Below are positions 13,063-13,086 of a stretch of 13,086 bases of DNA, piece by piece (the stretch's first letter is position 1; the number at the start of each line of letters is the position of its first letter). The stretch lies in contig DJWE01000014.1 of NCBI GenBank assembly GCA_002441465.1, positions 841-13,926 of the forward strand, given 5' to 3'. The position numbers were made by a program, and so were the translations under genes. This DNA is from Propionibacteriaceae bacterium UBA6238. Its GTDB lineage: Bacteria > Actinomycetota > Actinomycetes > Propionibacteriales > Propionibacteriaceae. The notes under the pieces are model-generated. The model was not told the DNA's origin and made no database searches. It worked only from the letters and a program-made list of their open reading frames with translations.

Positions 13063-13078
13063 CCCGGCCCACACCGGG
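13063..13078 (+). terminator. possible terminator start, cut by window end
   Basis: CCCGG and CCGGG pair around a 6-base loop directly behind the ldh stop. The window ends eight bases later, so a longer stem cannot be judged. Confidence 0.35.
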
Positions 13079-13086
13079 GACGGTTC

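Noticed and set aside
1..13086. CRISPR arrays, insertion sequences, rRNA, riboswitches
   Set aside because: No regularly spaced repeats, transposase or integrase motifs, rRNA stretches or recognisable riboswitch cores were seen on either strand.

Overview
The window is GC-rich with almost exclusively G/C-ending codons and several apparently leaderless genes, which indicates an Actinomycetota chromosome. A Pseudonocardiales-like lineage is my best guess; the genus cannot be read from this DNA. It opens inside a tRNA-Ala(UGC), and about 1.8 kb later carries a tiny DLW-39-like membrane protein gene on the opposite strand. In many actinobacteria these two lie together just downstream of gyrA, so this is probably an origin-proximal region whose usual order has been interrupted by extra DNA (inference).

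Layout. 1-68: tRNA-Ala 3' part and a terminator-like hairpin. 264-912: a coupled pair, a small hydrophobic four-cysteine protein and a three-helix membrane protein, closed by a strong hairpin. 957-1407: decayed material, an orphan C-terminal fragment on the minus strand and a truncated nucleotidyltransferase. 1417-1827: an acidic conserved hypothetical protein. 1865-3063 (minus): the DLW-39-like mini-protein behind an LCP-like membrane protein that lacks the usual catalytic arginines. 3177-3587: a hypothetical protein with a helical N-terminus. 3844-4485: a sigma-factor-like helix-turn-helix protein. 4523-6315: a short-chain dehydrogenase and a PlsC-type acyltransferase, probably involved in lipid metabolism.

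6336-11994 is an export module. A TetR-type regulator (plus) diverges from an MMPL transporter (minus), which is translationally coupled through an ATGA overlap to a YhgE/Pip-type membrane protein. The divergent promoter region carries three tandem 16-bp palindromes at an exact 17-bp period, the likely operator. The MMPL protein has an extra C-terminal domain resembling an ABC ATPase with its nucleotide-binding motifs lost. Its cytoplasmic linker is encoded by a short AT-rich island bounded by 9-bp inverted repeats.

12085-13062 is an L-lactate dehydrogenase with the complete active site and the fructose-1,6-bisphosphate allosteric residues.

The best candidates for something new are the triple operator with the MMPL/pseudo-ABC/YhgE system, the palindromic in-frame island, and the bacteriocin-like pair next to the tRNA. 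No CRISPR array, transposase, integrase or rRNA was seen.
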